Shown: piece after piece, positions 1-9,167 of the stretch
Numbering within the stretch: position 1 is the first letter of the stretch
Layout of the letters: each line of letters opens with the position of its first letter
From: SIG565 sp045594065
GTDB taxonomy: Bacteria > Bacillota > Clostridia > Oscillospirales > Acutalibacteraceae
Assembly (NCBI GenBank): GCA_045594065.1
Contig: JAZNXU010000008.1
Span: 1 to 42,915 of the forward strand
Length of the DNA: 42,915 nt
Direction: 5' to 3'
Position numbers and translations under genes: made by a program
Notes under the pieces: model-generated
Database searches by the model: none
What the model was told of the DNA's origin: nothing
What the model saw: only the letters and a program-made list of their open reading frames with translations

Positions 1-309
1 TTTTTGCTATACAACCATTTGGATTTTGGCGCAAAAAAGAATGCCGCCACCTACAAAACATTTACCATCGTTATCCCCGAAGATTTGGATTACACAGGCG
101 TGTTTGATGATATTTTCAAAGCATATACCACATCTTTCGACCTCACCCGTGTAAAAAGCACCAATATGGGCAGTATGTTTAAGATAACATACAATGTGAT
201 TTTGCGTGATGTAACCAAGGAAAAGGAAATGATCGATAAGCTTCGTTGTCGCAACGGTAATCTTGAAATCACCGTATCCAAGCAAGAAACTACGGTGACA
301 GAGCTTTAA
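1..309 (+). CDS. DUF4956 family membrane protein, C-terminal fragment
   Basis: The frame is open from the first base and ends at TAA 307-309, so the 5' part lies outside the window. The visible 102 residues resemble the cytoplasmic C-terminal domain of DUF4956 proteins, which carry several N-terminal membrane helices (not visible here); the segment LYNHLDFGAK just after the last helix is typical. Function is unknown. From family knowledge, DUF4956 genes often sit beside VTC-type polyphosphate polymerase and CotH genes and beside Cthe_2159-like proteins, and such a protein follows here after 15 bp, so the two are probably co-transcribed. No catalytic motif is visible. The family call is fairly sure, the role is not. 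Confidence 0.7.
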   Translation, partial: FLLYNHLDFGAKKNAATYKTFTIVIPEDLDYTGVFDDIFKAYTTSFDLTRVKSTNMGSMFKITYNVILRDVTKEKEMIDKLRCRNGNLEITVSKQETTVTEL

Positions 310-324
310 TTTGAGGGGTGCTTT

Positions 325-2154
325 ATGAAGAAAACTTTATCCATATTATTGGTTTTCGCCTTGGTGTGCTGTCTGCTTTCGGGCTGCGGAAAACCAAGTG
401 ATAACGATGAAACAATCGGTAATAATAACGAATCAAGCGTTACTGAACCATCAGACACATCCTCCGATCCAGTAGATGTAGACTTTTCACAGGTGGATGA
501 GGATATGTTTACCGACCGTGATAGTAAAACCGAGTATGATGAAAGCAAGGCTGTGTCCATTCAACTGAACGGAACCTCGGCAACCTCAAGCTCCAACAGT
601 GTGAAAATATCCGGCAGTACAGTAACAATAACAGAAGAAGCAACCTATGTTATTTCAGGAACACTTACAGATGGTATGATTATCGTTAACGCTGAGGATA
701 CCGCTAAATTGCAGCTCGTACTGAACGGAGTGGAAATTACCAGTAAAACCTCGGCTGCTTTGTATATTCTTGAGGCGGATAAGGTGTTTGTAACGCTTGC
801 AGATGGAAAAACAAATACGCTTGCTAACGGCGGATCTTTCACCGCAATTGATGAAAATAACATTGATGCCGCAGTATTCTCCAAACAAGACTTGACCTTC
901 AACGGTTCAGGCAGTTTGACGGTGACCTCTCCTGCAGCGCACGGTATTGTCTGCAAGGATGACCTTGTGTTCACAGGTGGAACTTATACCGTAAATTCCG
1001 CATCTCACGGTTTGGATGCTAACGACAGCGTTAGGATCTCAAGTTCAACAAAACTCACTATTGATGCAGGTAAGGACGGTATTCACTCTGAAAATACCGA
1101 TGATGCTTCACTCGGCTTTATTTATATCTCTGACGGCACGATGAATATCGAAGCCGAGGGCGATGGCATTGCCGCAGGTGCTTATGTGCAGATCGAAAAC
1201 GGTACTTTTGATCTTCTTATCGGCGGTGGCAGCGAAAACGGCTCTAATGCATCTTCCGGCAACTACGGTGGCTTTATGGGCGGTGGTGGTCATGGCGGAA
1301 TGCGACCTGGTGGCTCACAAAGCTCAACCACCACGACCGATGAAAGCAGTACGAGTATGAAGGGCATTAAAGCAGCAAACAGTCTTCTGATTAGCGGCGG
1401 TACATTTATGATTGACTCTGCCGATGACTCTGTTCATTCGGATGTATCTGTTACAATAAACGGTGGCACGTTTGAAATAGCATCCGGCGATGATGCTATC
1501 CACGCAGAAGAAACTCTCACCATTATAGCAGGTAATTTCAATATTACCGAAAGTTATGAGGGCTTGGAAGCTCTCAACATTGATGTTAAGGGTGGAGAAT
1601 TTAAGATAGTCGCCAGTGATGACGGTCTCAATGCCGCAGGCGGAACAGATTCCAGCGGTACTACCGGCGGTCGTGATGGTATGTTCGGCGGCGGAAAGCA
1701 CGGTATGGGCGGCGGAATGTCCTCAGGGAACGGCAGTATAGTCATCTCTGGTGGGAATTTTTATGTAAAAGCATCGGGTGACGGAATTGATGCAAACGGT
1801 ACGCTTACGATATCGGGTGGATATACCGTTGTTACAGGCCCTACGCAGGGCGATACTGCAACTCTTGATTATGACAGGAGCGCAACTATTACGGGTGGTA
1901 CGTTTATCGGTACAGGTGCATCCGGTATGGCGCAGACCTTTAGTGATTCTAAGCAAGGTGTTGTAGCGGTGAGTGTAGGTAATCAAAGTGCAGGCACAAA
2001 TATTACGCTGAAAGATAAAAGCGGTAATACAATTATCGAGTATGCTCCCGAATTGTCTTTTGCAGTTGTGATCCTTAGCAACCCCGACATCGTATCCGGC
2101 GAGACCTATACCATTACGGTAGGTTCTGAATCGGGAGAATTTGAAGCAAGTTAA
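325..2154 (+). CDS. Cthe_2159-like carbohydrate-binding beta-helix lipoprotein
   Basis: A 609-residue exported protein. The N-terminus has a lipobox-type signal (LVFALVCCLLSGCG), so it is probably lipid-anchored outside the membrane. After an acidic Ser/Thr linker the body consists of repeated short strands with recurring pieces such as GDGI, SGDDAIHAE and ASDDGLNAAGG, the pattern of the right-handed beta-helix of the Cthe_2159 family (formerly DUF4353), whose founding member binds cellulose and pectin-like polymers with calcium. Two loops interrupt the helix, near residues 310-330 and 440-475, and are rich in Gly, Met and His. The start is supported by GAGGGGTG upstream. It likely shares a transcript with the DUF4956 gene. 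The actual ligand is unknown; an alternative role is a wall or polyphosphate-associated scaffold. Confidence 0.75.
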   Translation: MKKTLSILLVFALVCCLLSGCGKPSDNDETIGNNNESSVTEPSDTSSDPVDVDFSQVDEDMFTDRDSKTEYDESKAVSIQLNGTSATSSSNSVKISGSTVTITEEATYVISGTLTDGMIIVNAEDTAKLQLVLNGVEITSKTSAALYILEADKVFVTLADGKTNTLANGGSFTAIDENNIDAAVFSKQDLTFNGSGSLTVTSPAAHGIVCKDDLVFTGGTYTVNSASHGLDANDSVRISSSTKLTIDAGKDGIHSENTDDASLGFIYISDGTMNIEAEGDGIAAGAYVQIENGTFDLLIGGGSENGSNASSGNYGGFMGGGGHGGMRPGGSQSSTTTTDESSTSMKGIKAANSLLISGGTFMIDSADDSVHSDVSVTINGGTFEIASGDDAIHAEETLTIIAGNFNITESYEGLEALNIDVKGGEFKIVASDDGLNAAGGTDSSGTTGGRDGMFGGGKHGMGGGMSSGNGSIVISGGNFYVKASGDGIDANGTLTISGGYTVVTGPTQGDTATLDYDRSATITGGTFIGTGASGMAQTFSDSKQGVVAVSVGNQSAGTNITLKDKSGNTIIEYAPELSFAVVILSNPDIVSGETYTITVGSESGEFEAS

Positions 2155-2222
2155 TATACTGCAACATAGATATCTGTTATTCGTTCAATTTATTGCGAAT
2201 TATATTAAATTTAAATATAAAA

Positions 2223-2239
2223 GCCAACTTTGAGTTGGC
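2223..2239 (+). terminator. Small hairpin after the beta-helix gene
   Basis: GCCAACT and AGTTGGC form a 7-bp stem around a 3-nt loop, 69 bp after the stop codon. No T-run follows, so this is only an mRNA 3'-end structure candidate; the next hairpin is the better terminator. Confidence 0.35.
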
Positions 2240-2261
2240 ATCTAAATGGTTCGGAACAGCC

Positions 2262-2298
2262 AAAAAGAAAAGTCGCTGTAAGGCGGCTTTTTCTTTTT
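2262..2298 (+). terminator. Rho-independent terminator of the DUF4956/beta-helix operon
   Basis: A long stem joins AAAAAGAAAAGTCGC with GCGGCTTTTTCTTTTT, giving a GC core flanked by A-tract and T-tract. This is the expected form of an intrinsic terminator and ends the upstream operon. Confidence 0.65.
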
Positions 2299-2299
2299 G

Positions 2300-2390
2300 T
2301 GCTTTTATCTATTATCTCTTCTCTATTATCTATTCTCTAAAAAACTTGCGACTTTTCCAGATAAAAGATAATAGATAAGAGATAAAAATT
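2300..2390. repeat. Imperfect inverted repeat built of TATCTATTATCT-like units
   Basis: The left side (about 2303-2338) repeats pyrimidine-rich units such as TATCTATTATCT, and the right side (about 2360-2388) carries their reverse complement, AGATAATAGATA and variants. The two sides could fold into a long imperfect hairpin in DNA or RNA. A short perfect hairpin, GTCGGC TTT GCCGAC, follows at about 2397-2411. No coding potential is seen. It is probably a dispersed intergenic repeat. Confidence 0.5.
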
Positions 2391-2423
2391 TCTGTGTCGG
2401 CTTTGCCGACGAATTATAAATAA

Positions 2424-2486
2424 TATGTAGTGGTTCAAACATATAGGTCGAAAATTTAAAAGACTTCGAATTTATACAACCTTTTC
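2424..2486 (+). repeat. Left copy of an imperfect direct repeat (about 63 bp)
   Basis: Runs from TATGTAG to ACCTTTTC and aligns with 3829-3892 at roughly 78% identity counted by eye, with one single-base gap. Shared blocks include TATGTAG, ATAGGTC, TCGAATT and ACCTTTTC. The two copies frame the decayed AraC/GH2 patch. Confidence 0.6.
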
Positions 2487-2529
2487 AATGAAATTCACCT
2501 TGCGGCGAGTGAAATATTACGCCGAGCTA

Positions 2530-2634
2530 TTAAACCGATTTTTTATTTTGACTGTTTTTTCTGTATTCGCTGGGAGAAAAGCCTGTAACAGATTTGAATT
2601 GACGGATAAAATGGCTTGAGTTTACACCAAAATC
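2530..2634 (-). pseudogene. C-terminal remnant of an AraC-family regulator
   Basis: Read on the minus strand, 34 codons followed by TAA give the end of an AraC/XylS HTH: FGVNSSHFIRQFK, then TGFSPSEYRK. This matches the second helix-turn-helix and the closing PxEYR motif of that family. Upstream the frame meets a stop codon at 2635-2637 and the family match ends, so the N-terminal sensor domain and the first HTH are gone. Position 2635 is also where similarity to a GH2 enzyme begins on the other strand. The remnant has no start codon or promoter of its own and cannot be functional. Confidence 0.75.
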
Positions 2635-2638
2635 TTAT

Positions 2639-3802
2639 ATAAAAAGTGTTAAGTATTTCCCTGATGCAAACGCAGGAACTCTCACTGTAAACGCAACCGT
2701 TTGTGGTTCAGGTGAGTTCAAAATAAAGGCTTCGTTCGGTGGCAAAAATATGGGTGAAAGTTCTGTTACTACCGCTGGCGGTTTTATTACTGCAACTGTA
2801 TTGCTTGAAGAAAAGCACCTTTGGAAAATAGGCAACGGAAGACTTTATGATGTAGAACTTTCTTTCTGTGAGGACATTGTTAAAAGTTATTTTGGATTAA
2901 GAAATATCGATTATAGGGATAAAAAGTTTTATTTGAATGGTAAATCGGTATTTCAGCGTCTTGTACTTGATCAGGGATTTTATCCTGACGGTATTTATAC
3001 CGCACCCTCTGATAAGGAGCTTGAATCCGATATCGACCGTTCTATGGCAATGGGATTCAACGGAGCGAGACTTCACGAAAAAGTTTTTGAAGAAAGATTT
3101 CTCTATCATTGTGACCGCAAGGGGTATATAGTATGGGGAGAGTATCCTAACTGGGGACTTGATGTTTCCTATGAAGATTCGGTCTATGCCATACTCCCTG
3201 AATGGCTTGATGAGGTCGAGAGAGATTTCAATCACCCGTCGATAGTAGGTTGGTGTCCCTTTAACGAGACATGGGATAGAAAAGGCAGAAAGCAGGTTGA
3301 CGATGTGCTTGCCCTTGTGTACAGAGCCACTAAGGCGGCAGACAGTACCCGTCCTTGCATAGATACAAGCGGAAATTTCCATGTTGTAACGGATATTTAC
3401 GATTTGCACGATTATGAACAGAATCCCGAGATTTTTGTATCACACTACGAAAATCTTGATAAATGTGAAATCGGCGATTTCCACGCTAAGTTTAAAGACC
3501 GCCAATCCTATGATGGTAAAATGCCATTCTTTATAAGCGAATACGGCGGTATACGTTGGACAGAAGATGAATCGGGCTGGGGATATGGGAATGCGCCGAA
3601 AACAAAAGAAGAATTTTTAACAAGGCTAAAAGCGCTTACCGACGCTTTGCTTGATAATGAGAATATGTTTGCTCTGTGTTATACCCAACTGACCGATATT
3701 GAGCAGGAGCAAAACGGACTCTATACTTATGACCGCACACCAAAATTTTCTCCGGAGGAGATTTATCCTATTTTTTCAAAAAAAGCTGCGGTTGAAGAAT
3801 AG
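2639..3802 (+). pseudogene. 5'-truncated glycoside hydrolase family 2 gene
   Basis: Family similarity starts around 2639, inside the beta-sandwich region, and continues to the stop at 3800-3802. The TIM-barrel part is well kept: RNIDYRDKKFYLNGKSVF at the domain border, the acid/base Glu in CPFNETW (codon 3266-3268) and the nucleophile Glu in ISEYGG (codon 3539-3541). The N-terminal sugar-binding domain and most of the sandwich domain are missing; full-length GH2 enzymes are usually 550-1000 residues. An ATG at 2750 preceded by GGTGG could start a 350-residue product, but it would begin inside a folded domain. I call it a pseudogene, although the retained barrel could still be translated. Beta-glucuronidase or beta-galactosidase is the likely ancestral activity; the specificity cannot be told. 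Confidence 0.65.
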
Positions 3803-3828
3803 GCTTTCCAATGGAAATTAAGTAATCT

Positions 3829-3892
3829 TATGTAGGAGTTCGAATACATAGGTCAAAAAATAAAAAGGGCATCGAATTCGTACTACCTTTTC
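3829..3892 (+). repeat. Right copy of the imperfect direct repeat
   Basis: Partner of 2424-2486 in the same orientation, starting 27 bp after the GH2 remnant. It is followed by AT-rich sequence up to the wall-protein terminator; nothing else is visible in 3893-3972. Confidence 0.6.
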
Positions 3893-3973
3893 CAAAAAGA
3901 AAAGCAACAGCAAGAAAATAGTGTGGCAGTTAAAATAAATAAAGATTTGCGGTCAGCATTATTTTTAGCATTA

Positions 3974-4008
3974 AAAAAGGAACGACTCTTACGAGCCGTT
4001 CCTTTTTG
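3974..4008 (-). terminator. Terminator of the wall-protein operon
   Basis: On the minus strand AAAAAGGAACG pairs with CGTTCCTTTTT around a small inner stem, followed by a T-run. It begins just after the stop codon of the wall-protein gene. Confidence 0.75.
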
Positions 4009-4016
4009 CTAGTTAT

Positions 4017-7000
4017 TTAGTTGTTCTCTTGCTCTTTTTTCTTTTTGTAAACCGTGGCAAGTGTTGTGCCGCTGCCGCTTATTACAGCAAGTGCGAGCCA
4101 GAGGTTGAGATTTGTGTTGTCGCCTGTTAAGGGAGCCTCGGGAAGCTCATAAACAAGCTCAATTTCGTTAGAGTCGTCGGGCTCTTCCGGAGTATTGTCG
4201 TGGTCCTTATCATAGGCAACTGTTGCGATATTCTTCCAAACGGTGTCCTCTTCTACCTCGGGAACGGTAACCTTAAAGCTTACTGTTACGGATTTTCCGA
4301 TTTCGAGAGAGTCGATTGTCCAGATGATGGCACCGTCCTTTAAAACGCCGTTCTCGGTGATGCTGCCATCTACGAGTAAGAGTTTCTCGGGGAATTTATC
4401 GGTAACGGTTATAGCATTTGAAGCAATTTCGCCGTTGTTGGTAACGGTGATGAAGTAGGTTACAGTGTCGCCTGCCTTAACGGCTACAGATTTATCGGTG
4501 GCATCATTGCCGTTTACCGACTGTGTCTTCTTGGAGTCAATTTTGACTTTAGGAAGATTACCTGAATAGGTGTTCTCAAATGCTGTAGTTGCGGTGTTAC
4601 CGTTAATAGTGGCGTCGGTAGATGTAACGGTTGCAATAAGTTTGTTGTTAGCATCAAGCTTTACTTCAACTGCTATTTCATAAACCTTAGTGCTGTAGTT
4701 TATATCAGCTTTGCCCTCGTTAATCTCTTTAACGGTGTAGAAATAGGTCTTGTTTGCATTTTCAGGTGTGTAATTGAAGGTATACTGTGCCTTACCGTTT
4801 GTATCGGTAGTAACAGTGTCTAAAACTACTTCAGCGTTAGCTGTTTGGATATCCTCGGCAATCTGGAATTTAAAGCCCTCGGGACCGATAGACGCAGTTC
4901 CTGTGTTATTAACGGTCTTTTCGATATTAATTACAACCTGAGCCTTGGTGTCATCTGGGTTATAGTTGTTGGTAACAGCTATGGCGTACGCACCGTCTGT
5001 GTTAAGTGTGCCAATGTCTGCGGCTGCGCTTATTGTACCATCAAGATTATCGCTTATTGTTACGGTAACGGGGATGTCAGCGGCGTAGGTCATACCTGCT
5101 AAGGCAGTTTTTGTTTCCTTGATTACATACTCATAAATTTTATCGGTATCGTAGTCAACGCCGTCGGCATTGTAAGAGAAGATAAACTGTGCAATACCGT
5201 TTGCGTCGGTCGAGTTGGTTTCGCCTATCAGAGCGCCCGTTTCCGCATCGTAAACACCGAATTCAAAGCCCTCGGGGCTGTAAGCATCAGCGCCTGCGGG
5301 AACCGCAACGGTCTTATTTATCTGGAATGTGATTTCAGCAATGCCGTCCGCCTTATATGTGTTAACGAACTTATCGGCTGTAACAGTAGTGCCGTCTACA
5401 GAGGTGCGGCTCGCTGTGGTAATTCTGCTTACTTCAAGTGCGCCGTCGGTATTTTCGTCGGTAACAATAACATTAAAGTCGCGACCTGCGGTATCGTAAG
5501 AGATGCCCTTTGTGCTTTCTGGTACCACTTCGGTAATAGAGAAGTGATATGTGCCGACAGAATCAAAGGTTTGAGTGTTAACAGCTGCTGCCAGTGCACT
5601 GCCGAAAGAAACGGTATCGCCCGAAGCGGGAGCGCTAACTTTTTCTTCGCCAATCTTGCTGTAGCCGGCATCCTTAGGAATGTAGCGGCTGACAATAAAA
5701 TCGAATTCATCGGTAGTCCATGGCTTGCCAGTAAGCTGCTTGCTGGCTACAAGGTCAATATCGATTGTTGCAGGTGAGGGGCTGTAATTGTTAACGAAAT
5801 CGTAAACAACATTGTGGTTGGTTGTAACGGTTTTATCATCACTTGATGTAACATCTGTCTGGGTAAAGCCTGTGGGTAATGATGTTTCTTGAACGCTTAC
5901 AGTCCAATTTTCGCGGATTTTAATAATAGCGGCATCGGCTGCTTTAACCTTTACGGTGAACTGATTGCTTGAAACGGTGGCCGTATAAACGGTTGAGGTA
6001 TCGCCTGAATAGAAGTACTCAACCTCTGCGTCGGGGTAAGATGCATCACCGTTTTCAAGTGTCACCAAGAAAGTGAATTCCTTATTCGCAAGTGAAGCGG
6101 GTGCATCGGCACCAAACGGATGGGTAACCTCTTTAGCAATTACAAGGTATCCGCTTTGTTTTAAGGCGTTCTTAAAGGTAACGGGTGTAACGCTGTTGTC
6201 TTTTACGGTTACGGCACCTGTCGGCTTCTCGATTGCCTCATAGTTAGCGCCATCGGGAATAACCTCAGTAACGGTGTAGTTGCCTGTGGGAAGCTCGGTA
6301 AGATAAGCCGTCCAGCCTGCGCTTAAGGAAACGGTTGCATCACCGTTTGCATCAAAGCTCATCGGGTTTGGAGCGGTAGAATAGTTGTTGTTGGGGTCGC
6401 GAAGGGTAAGCGTGTAGCTGCTGCCTGCGGCTGCGGGGTTTGAAACCTTAAAGTTGAAGCTTTCGGTGGTGCCAAACAAAGATGCATCAACCGCTTTTGT
6501 AATGCTCAGTCCCGTTGCGGGCGTAACGGTTAAAAGACCGTTATTGCCAAGTATGGCATCGCTATAGTAGTGAACATCTTCAATAAGCTGTATAGAGGGA
6601 TAAGCAATATACGGTAACGAGTTTGTTAATGAGTTGTCAGCTTTATCAATCTTAGCGGCATCTATTGTGCGATGGATAATATCCTTAGGAATGTTCCAAC
6701 CGCCGTTTGTTTCGCCCTTAACAGCCTCTGCTAAGGCTTCGTTTGAAATAGCCTCGAAAACGGAGTCGTCAAGTATTGCCTCATTACCGTTGCCTGTGAG
6801 CCTAAACACATTCAGCTTGCGGTAGAATTCCTTGCCTGTGGTGTCGTCCTTAGGCGCAACAGAAGCGCTTGAATATTTAATGTAGTTATCACCGTCCTTG
6901 TAGTAAACGGGGGTAGGCTCGGTGTAGTAATAGCGTTCGTTCTGGAGGTTAGGCTCAAAGAATGAAATTGTGTTTATAGCCTCTGTCGGAGGGATATAAT

Positions 7001-9167
7001 CGCTATCATCGGGGGATAAGCTCTTGTTGAACACATCAATGTCCCAATCGTTAGTGTAGAACTCATACTTGCCGTTAACCTTATTAGTATCGCCTAAAAT
7101 GCTTTCGATGTTATAGGGGTTAATGTCATTACGCAGGCCAACCTCAAAAAGAAGTCTGATAGGCTCAGCGTCATCAATTGTCATTGTAATATTTTTAGCA
7201 TCCTCATATCCTGTGCCCTCAAGCTCAATTTCGTAGGTAACTACGGGAACTAACGAGGCGGGAATGCGGAAATGAAGCTTTGCGTGACCGGGTAAAATTT
7301 TATCATTCTCGGTAAGATTATAAGTGGTCATATCGGCGATTTCGGTATGCACCTGAATGGAAACATACATAAGGTCGCTTTCATTAAGACCGTCCTTGAT
7401 TTCGCCGAGCATACCGTACGACTTATTAACAGATACGGCATTGTCAGGAATCATAGAATAGGTGTGAGCCTCGTCCCAGAAGCCTAAGAAATTACCATCC
7501 TTGTCGCCGTACCAGCCGATGTAGTTAGACCAGTTATTAGCGTCGGTGTATCGCAGCTGACCGTGCTCGTAGGCCGATGTTACAAGGCGCTGTGCGGTTG
7601 GGGTATCGGCAATACCTAAGCGTTCTTTAACCGACCATATAAGGTTATCACCGAGAGCGTTGGGGTTATCTATTGAGCCAAGGTCTCCGCCGCCCACTTG
7701 GAAGTTTTCGGCAAGCTTCTTACCTGTGAACAGAGTGCCGCCAATCAAAACTCCCTCAATTTGCTCAATCTTCATAAACTCGCCGATATCATCAATAAAC
7801 TCGATGTAGCCGTCCATATGGGCGTTGTTGTTTTCAACGAGTGTCGGACGATAAAGTGACTGAATTATAATTTGACTAACGATTTTGTCGAACGCATCAA
7901 AGAGCTGACTTCCTGTATCGGCAGAATAGTAGCCGTCGGTGTAAATTATATCGGTTACCTTGTTGTTCTTGGTTACGCTAATGGAATTTGTAATTTCAAC
8001 GCTTGCCCCGTTAGATGCAGCGTTAAAGTCTTCCCAATAGCCGTCTATAGTATTTGTGGAGTTGGCTGGGTCAAGCACGCTCTTTGCGGTGGAGTTATTG
8101 CCAACGCCGAGGCCGAGTGTATAGATAAGCGCCTCGCTGCCGCCGTAGTATTCGGTGATTTCCTGCTTAACATAGGCTGCAGTAAGCTGGGTAAGGAAGG
8201 CGTAATACTCGTAGGTAGTAGTACCTCTTCCTTGGTTGTGATTTTGAGCATTTGTGTAGTTGGTTGAGGCATAGGTCGGTGCGCCGTCACTCATTAATAC
8301 AATAACGGGCTTGCGCTGTGTACCGCCCTGAAAACCGTCACCCTTAATTACGGTGTCGTTGGCGTTCTTTCTCTCTTCAAACACATCTGCCGCTTTGGCA
8401 AGACCACCCTGAATATAGGTGCCGCCCGTAACATTTCGATCATTCTCATCTACCGAATTGCCGCGACCGTCTTTAACGCCTGCTGCAATCTGAATTTCGT
8501 TTTCGTTGTTATTGGTTACGAAATACTGTCCAACCTCAATGTCGTCGGACCTATCGTTTCTCGTGCCACCGTCGTAGGTTATGGTGTTTGTAGCGCTGTA
8601 ACGGTCGATCGGGAGAAATACCGAACTTGATTCCGAATAAAGCACAACGCCCACGCGGTTATTATTGTTAAGCTGCAAAAGGGTGTGAACTGCCGCGTTT
8701 GCTGCAAGAACTAAATCAGATACGGCATCGTTATAGGTACTGCCATTACCCGGACCCATCGAGCCGGAAACATCAAGCACCAGCATGGTGTCGGTCGGAA
8801 TGTGAGAGTAACCAACGATGGATTTATTGGAAGCTATTGCCGAAAGGGCAACTAAAAAGCTGTCATCGCTCACGGTGGGAAGAATGTCGTTCCCTTCAGC
8901 GTCTTTTAGATTTTGAAAAGCTGAATTGTTCGCAAAAACCGATTTATCTGTCCAGATGCCGCCTGCATTTTCGGTGTCGGTAGCTGTCGAGCCGAAAAAG
9001 TTTTTCCAACCGTCAAGGTTAGAAGCATCTGCTACTTTATTGAAATAGGGGTTTGCGTTCTCGGCTGCCGCAGCCGTGAGGCCCAATCCAGAGAAGACAG
9101 AAAGGGTTATGATTATTGATAATAGTATCGATAGGGTCTTGTTTAAATATGGCTTAAAAATTTTCAT
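4017..9167 (-). CDS. Giant VWA / pilin-like wall-anchored surface protein
   Basis: A 1716-residue exported adhesin-like protein. Residues 1-35 form a signal peptide ending in LTAAAAE. A von Willebrand A domain covers roughly 120-450, with an intact MIDAS start DVSGSMGPG (near residue 132). The second half carries successive Spy0128/FctA-like pilin or Cna-B-like beta domains; recurring phrases such as EGFEFGVYD, EGFKFQIAED, YVIKET and YTVKEI mark them, and such domains often hold isopeptide bonds. A DUF11-type domain (YFITVTNNGEIASNAITVTDKF) follows. The C-terminus has a sortase-type sorting signal: PLTGDN, a hydrophobic helix and KKKKEQENN. AAGGAG lies 7 nt before ATG, inside the preceding gene, which overlaps by ATGA. 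The likely role is attachment to host or matrix ligands. Whether it is a major pilin, a tip adhesin or a single anchored stalk cannot be decided; no sortase gene is nearby. Confidence 0.85.
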   Translation of the reverse strand: MKIFKPYLNKTLSILLSIIITLSVFSGLGLTAAAAENANPYFNKVADASNLDGWKNFFGSTATDTENAGGIWTDKSVFANNSAFQNLKDAEGNDILPTVSDDSFLVALSAIASNKSIVGYSHIPTDTMLVLDVSGSMGPGNGSTYNDAVSDLVLAANAAVHTLLQLNNNNRVGVVLYSESSSVFLPIDRYSATNTITYDGGTRNDRSDDIEVGQYFVTNNNENEIQIAAGVKDGRGNSVDENDRNVTGGTYIQGGLAKAADVFEERKNANDTVIKGDGFQGGTQRKPVIVLMSDGAPTYASTNYTNAQNHNQGRGTTTYEYYAFLTQLTAAYVKQEITEYYGGSEALIYTLGLGVGNNSTAKSVLDPANSTNTIDGYWEDFNAASNGASVEITNSISVTKNNKVTDIIYTDGYYSADTGSQLFDAFDKIVSQIIIQSLYRPTLVENNNAHMDGYIEFIDDIGEFMKIEQIEGVLIGGTLFTGKKLAENFQVGGGDLGSIDNPNALGDNLIWSVKERLGIADTPTAQRLVTSAYEHGQLRYTDANNWSNYIGWYGDKDGNFLGFWDEAHTYSMIPDNAVSVNKSYGMLGEIKDGLNESDLMYVSIQVHTEIADMTTYNLTENDKILPGHAKLHFRIPASLVPVVTYEIELEGTGYEDAKNITMTIDDAEPIRLLFEVGLRNDINPYNIESILGDTNKVNGKYEFYTNDWDIDVFNKSLSPDDSDYIPPTEAINTISFFEPNLQNERYYYTEPTPVYYKDGDNYIKYSSASVAPKDDTTGKEFYRKLNVFRLTGNGNEAILDDSVFEAISNEALAEAVKGETNGGWNIPKDIIHRTIDAAKIDKADNSLTNSLPYIAYPSIQLIEDVHYYSDAILGNNGLLTVTPATGLSITKAVDASLFGTTESFNFKVSNPAAAGSSYTLTLRDPNNNYSTAPNPMSFDANGDATVSLSAGWTAYLTELPTGNYTVTEVIPDGANYEAIEKPTGAVTVKDNSVTPVTFKNALKQSGYLVIAKEVTHPFGADAPASLANKEFTFLVTLENGDASYPDAEVEYFYSGDTSTVYTATVSSNQFTVKVKAADAAIIKIRENWTVSVQETSLPTGFTQTDVTSSDDKTVTTNHNVVYDFVNNYSPSPATIDIDLVASKQLTGKPWTTDEFDFIVSRYIPKDAGYSKIGEEKVSAPASGDTVSFGSALAAAVNTQTFDSVGTYHFSITEVVPESTKGISYDTAGRDFNVIVTDENTDGALEVSRITTASRTSVDGTTVTADKFVNTYKADGIAEITFQINKTVAVPAGADAYSPEGFEFGVYDAETGALIGETNSTDANGIAQFIFSYNADGVDYDTDKIYEYVIKETKTALAGMTYAADIPVTVTISDNLDGTISAAADIGTLNTDGAYAIAVTNNYNPDDTKAQVVINIEKTVNNTGTASIGPEGFKFQIAEDIQTANAEVVLDTVTTDTNGKAQYTFNYTPENANKTYFYTVKEINEGKADINYSTKVYEIAVEVKLDANNKLIATVTSTDATINGNTATTAFENTYSGNLPKVKIDSKKTQSVNGNDATDKSVAVKAGDTVTYFITVTNNGEIASNAITVTDKFPEKLLLVDGSITENGVLKDGAIIWTIDSLEIGKSVTVSFKVTVPEVEEDTVWKNIATVAYDKDHDNTPEEPDDSNEIELVYELPEAPLTGDNTNLNLWLALAVISGSGTTLATVYKKKKEQENN

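Noticed and set aside
1324..1745. Long minus-strand frames antisense to the beta-helix lipoprotein gene
   Set aside because: They mirror the Gly-rich repeats of the real gene and have no ribosome sites or family motifs.
2300..2411. CRISPR-like array at the TATCTATTATCT repeats
   Set aside because: Units are irregular, without constant spacers or repeats of 25-35 bp, and no cas gene is in the window.
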